Below are positions 30,642 to 31,134 of a stretch of 31,134 bases of DNA, piece by piece (within the stretch, counting starts at the first letter, position 1; every line of letters starts with the position of its first letter). The stretch spans positions 1 to 31,134 of the forward strand of contig JBKHDI010000046.1 in the NCBI GenBank assembly GCA_046541415.1. Reading direction: 5' to 3'. The notes beneath the pieces were generated by a model. That model was not told the DNA's origin and made no database searches. It saw only the letters and a list, made by a program, of their open reading frames with translations. Source of the DNA: CAZOVB01 sp046541415. Its GTDB lineage: Bacteria > Planctomycetota > Phycisphaerae > SM23-33. The position numbers and the translations under genes are program-made.

Positions 30642-31130
30642 ATGGTGACCCAACGGGTTGAGAAACGAACGACCTGGTGCACTTCGTGCGGCCGGGAGAT
30701 GCGGTACGAACCGGAGCAAGAGGGCAAGACCGAAAGCTGCCCCTTCTGCGGCCAGCGGTTCGTGCTGGGCGAGCTGAAGTCCAGGCCCGGCCAGCGGGAG
30801 GGCTCCAGCGGTATGGCCGAGTTGCTCTGGTCGCTGGGCGTGCTGTTTCTGGGCCTGATGGCGGCGGTTCTGACGCTGATCCGCGCGATCCGCGGCGATT
30901 TGTTCCTGACGACACTGGGGCTGATGATCCTGGCCGGGGTGACGGTTCTGGGCGGCGTGGCCGTGGCGATGTTCGCCACCAAGACGCAGATGGAGTACCG
31001 CAAGGAGCAGGTCCGCAAGGGACACGCCGGCCCGGTGGCGGGTCTGGCCTTTGCTTCCCTGGCCGGGACGCTTGCGATCGTCGGCGCCATCGCCGGCGTG
31101 CTCTCGGCGATCATCTGGGTGTTGATCTGA
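30642..31130 (+). CDS. Zinc-ribbon membrane protein (second of a pair)
   Basis: A 162-residue paralogue of the previous protein. It shares the sequence WCTSCGREMRYEPEQEG and CPFCGQRFVLGEL, with ribbon cysteines C13, C16, C33 and C36, matching WCGGCGRATKFEPQQVG and CPYCHAPMRVGEI upstream. The membrane part has about three segments, with an intervening charged loop (KTQMEYRKEQVRKGHAG). AAGGAG precedes the ATG. It ends 4 bp before the window edge, so further copies may lie beyond. The strong conservation of the ribbon against a diverged membrane part suggests the ribbon is the functional constant. No named family is recognised. Confidence 0.8.
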   Translation: MVTQRVEKRTTWCTSCGREMRYEPEQEGKTESCPFCGQRFVLGELKSRPGQREGSSGMAELLWSLGVLFLGLMAAVLTLIRAIRGDLFLTTLGLMILAGVTVLGGVAVAMFATKTQMEYRKEQVRKGHAGPVAGLAFASLAGTLAIVGAIAGVLSAIIWVLI

Positions 31131-31134
31131 CCGG

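Overview
The window is GC-rich and densely coded. It most likely comes from a planctomycete of the Phycisphaerae type. Reasons are a PEP-CTERM protein carrying dockerin-like calcium-loop repeats, type IV pilin-like and short lipoprotein genes, large secreted PQQ-type propellers with a WPxxxGP motif, and generally high G+C codon use. The phylum call is inference from gene content; there is no rRNA to confirm it. No insertion sequence, phage gene or CRISPR array was seen.

Layout. 1-2600: start of a pilin-like gene (minus, cut by the window edge) behind a long gene-free and hairpin-rich leader; tandem terminators; an RRM RNA-binding protein (minus); a tandem pair of paralogous lipoproteins (plus); and a candidate small RNA (minus). 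2864-7727: an MrfA/YprA-type DNA-repair helicase and a methyl-accepting chemotaxis protein. 7758-10859 (minus): PhzF-family protein, dihydroxy-acid dehydratase IlvD and a small DUF1330-like protein. 11033-13589: a three-gene ABC-2 exporter whose genes overlap or abut. 13730-17331: lipoprotein, membrane-anchored TPR-like protein, corrinoid-binding protein, RluD-type pseudouridine synthase and tRNA-Val(CAC). 17587-25000: PEP-CTERM protein, AraC regulator, and two divergently oriented secreted propeller proteins that look like the regulator's target operon. 25074-31134: DUF981 membrane protein, Mut7-C RNase, SHOCT-like membrane protein, ClpX, RecA, ThpR and two paralogous zinc-ribbon membrane proteins.

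The most notable unexplained signal is at 2461-2609 on the minus strand. It is a complete small-RNA unit: a sigma70-type promoter, two hairpins presenting the same eight-base loop CTCCCTCC (complementary to Shine-Dalgarno sequences), and a perfect terminator with a T8 tail. Other non-coding signals are three start codons placed exactly where transcription should begin (leaderless mRNAs), phased CTGT repeats in the recA promoter, a 16-bp perfect palindrome next to a TTGACA box, and repeated half-sites at the araC and PEP-CTERM promoters.

All functional calls rest on motif recognition by eye. No alignment, folding or database search was run.
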